DNA from: Pseudoflavonifractor sp035562355
Lineage (GTDB): Bacteria; Bacillota; Clostridia; Oscillospirales; Oscillospiraceae
Length of the DNA stretch: 6,150 bases
Direction of reading: 5' to 3'
NCBI GenBank assembly: GCA_035562355.1
Contig: DATMXU010000071.1
Span: 1-6,150 of the forward strand
Each line of letters opens with the position of its first letter. Position 1 is the first letter of the stretch. The translations under genes and the position numbers were made by a program. The notes beneath the pieces are model-generated. The model was not told where the DNA came from, ran no database searches, and worked only from the letters and a program-made list of their open reading frames with translations. Shown here one piece after another: positions 5,485 to 6,150 of the stretch.

Positions 5485-6150
5485 TCAATCAGCAATCGTT
5501 TCCTTCAAATGGCTCTCCATAATCTGATACGCTTTATCTCCGTCGTGATTGCGTATGGCTTCAATCAGCGTTTCATGATATTGGATGCCGGATTCTACAC
5601 CCACAACGGACTGATATTTCCGGATGCCCATAATCAGGTAATCCTTAAGGATGGAAAAAGTCTCGGTAATGAAGGGGTTTTGGGTTGCTTTTGCAATGAG
5701 AATATGAAAGGCAACGTCGATCTCTATATTATCCTTGCCCTCCTGTGTACATTTTTTGTATTTAGAAAAATTCGCGGTGAGCTCATCCAAAATTTCCTGT
5801 GTGCATCTTTCTGCAGCCAAACGGGCGTTGTTGCATTCAAGAATGATGCGATACTCTGCGAGAGATTTGTAATCATACTGCGTGAGCATCAGAAGGGGCG
5901 TCAGATGCTCAAGCCGGCGAGAGCTGTTGTATTCGCACACAAAGGTCCCTTCTCCCTGCCTGCTCTCAATGACACCAATGCTTGCAAGCCGCTGGAGGGC
6001 AGAGCGTACAGAGACGCGGCTCACAGACATCATTTGCGCGATTTCGTTTTCAGAGGGCAGTTTGTCCCCAGGTGCCCACTCCTGATTGATTATCATATTC
6101 TTTAACTGATCGAAGATCATATCACTGACCTTTTGATGCTTGATTTGTTT
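5485..6150 (-). CDS. GntR-family transcriptional regulator, FadR/FCD subfamily (5' end cut by the window)
   Basis: This is a DNA-binding regulator. Numbered from the internal ATG at 6120, a winged helix-turn-helix covers about 4-62 (GDKLPSENEIAQ, SRVSVRSALQRL, then the wing QGEGTFV). An all-helical FCD effector domain covers about 85-209. Its metal-site residues are visible: Asp135, His139, His182 and His204; Arg91 in EYRIILE is likely near the ligand. The frame stays open to the window edge, adding KQIKHQKVSD. This matches the conserved first helix of FCD regulators and gives the usual spacing to the PGD turn, so the true start is probably just beyond 6150. The ATG at 6120 has AAAAGG eight bases before it and remains possible. 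FCD proteins sense organic or sugar acids, including sialate in NanR. Base composition is clearly lower in GC than in the genes to the left. Its targets probably lie to the right. Confidence 0.9.
   Translation of the reverse strand, partial: KQIKHQKVSDMIFDQLKNMIINQEWAPGDKLPSENEIAQMMSVSRVSVRSALQRLASIGVIESRQGEGTFVCEYNSSRRLEHLTPLLMLTQYDYKSLAEYRIILECNNARLAAERCTQEILDELTANFSKYKKCTQEGKDNIEIDVAFHILIAKATQNPFITETFSILKDYLIMGIRKYQSVVGVESGIQYHETLIEAIRNHDGDKAYQIMESHLKETIAD

Noticed and set aside
5509..6105. 198-codon + strand frame opposite the GntR gene
   Set aside because: It has no ribosome binding site or known motif and is antisense to a gene with clear helix-turn-helix and FCD residues.
1..6150. A novel defence, CRISPR, mobile or RNA-based system
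   Set aside because: No repeat-spacer array, transposase, integrase, toxin-antitoxin pair, reverse transcriptase or tRNA-like fold was seen; the genes belong to metabolic, membrane, wall, nuclease and regulator families.

Overview
The window looks like a GC-rich, Gram-positive clostridial chromosome, most probably a gut Oscillospiraceae-type organism. The reasons are strong AGGAGG-type ribosome binding sites about 8 bases before the starts, very GC-rich codon use in most genes, a small secreted LysM+CAP protein of the YkwD/SafA kind, and compact intergenic gaps closed by hairpins. The genus is inference; no rRNA or other marker gene is present.

Layout. (1) Bases 1-2781, + strand: a tight three-gene operon, probably continuing from upstream. 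It encodes a zinc-dependent medium-chain dehydrogenase (13-1044), a short-chain dehydrogenase with a long insertion before its catalytic Tyr (1064-1897), and a class I aldolase of the DHDPS/N-acetylneuraminate lyase family (1891-2781). The aldolase starts at a GTG overlapping the end of the dehydrogenase gene. (2) A bidirectional terminator (2784-2821) separates this operon from a convergent Bax inhibitor-1/YccA-type seven-helix membrane protein (2834-3559, - strand). (3) A 221-base divergent intergenic region (3560-3780) holds candidate promoters, a hairpin and a direct repeat. (4) A secreted LysM+CAP protein (3781-4383, + strand) is followed by a 34-base palindromic terminator. (5) A DEDDh 3'-5' exonuclease with an unassigned N-terminal region (4515-5312, + strand) is followed by a perfect 48-base palindrome. 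(6) A GntR/FCD transcription factor (5485 to the right edge, - strand) is visibly poorer in GC than the rest and is cut by the window edge.

How the genes may work together. The first three genes look like a catabolic or remodelling module. Two NAD(P)-dependent oxidoreductases could oxidise and reduce (or epimerise) a sugar-like acid or alcohol, and the aldolase would cleave a 2-keto-3-deoxy or sialic-acid-like product to pyruvate plus an aldehyde or sugar. The aldolase keeps Schiff-base Lys169, Tyr141 and the Asp195-Glu196 pair of sialate lyases, and lacks the Arg typical of DHDPS. The exact substrate cannot be read from the sequence. The GntR/FCD regulator is of a kind that often controls sugar-acid catabolism, but it lies about 2.7 kb away, so a link to the operon is only a possibility. 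The BI-1, LysM-CAP and exonuclease genes look like independent single-gene units.

No RNA gene, CRISPR array, insertion sequence or defence system was seen. The best leads are the aldolase/dual-dehydrogenase operon, the exonuclease's unknown N-terminal domain, the 48-base palindrome, and the composition break near 5375.
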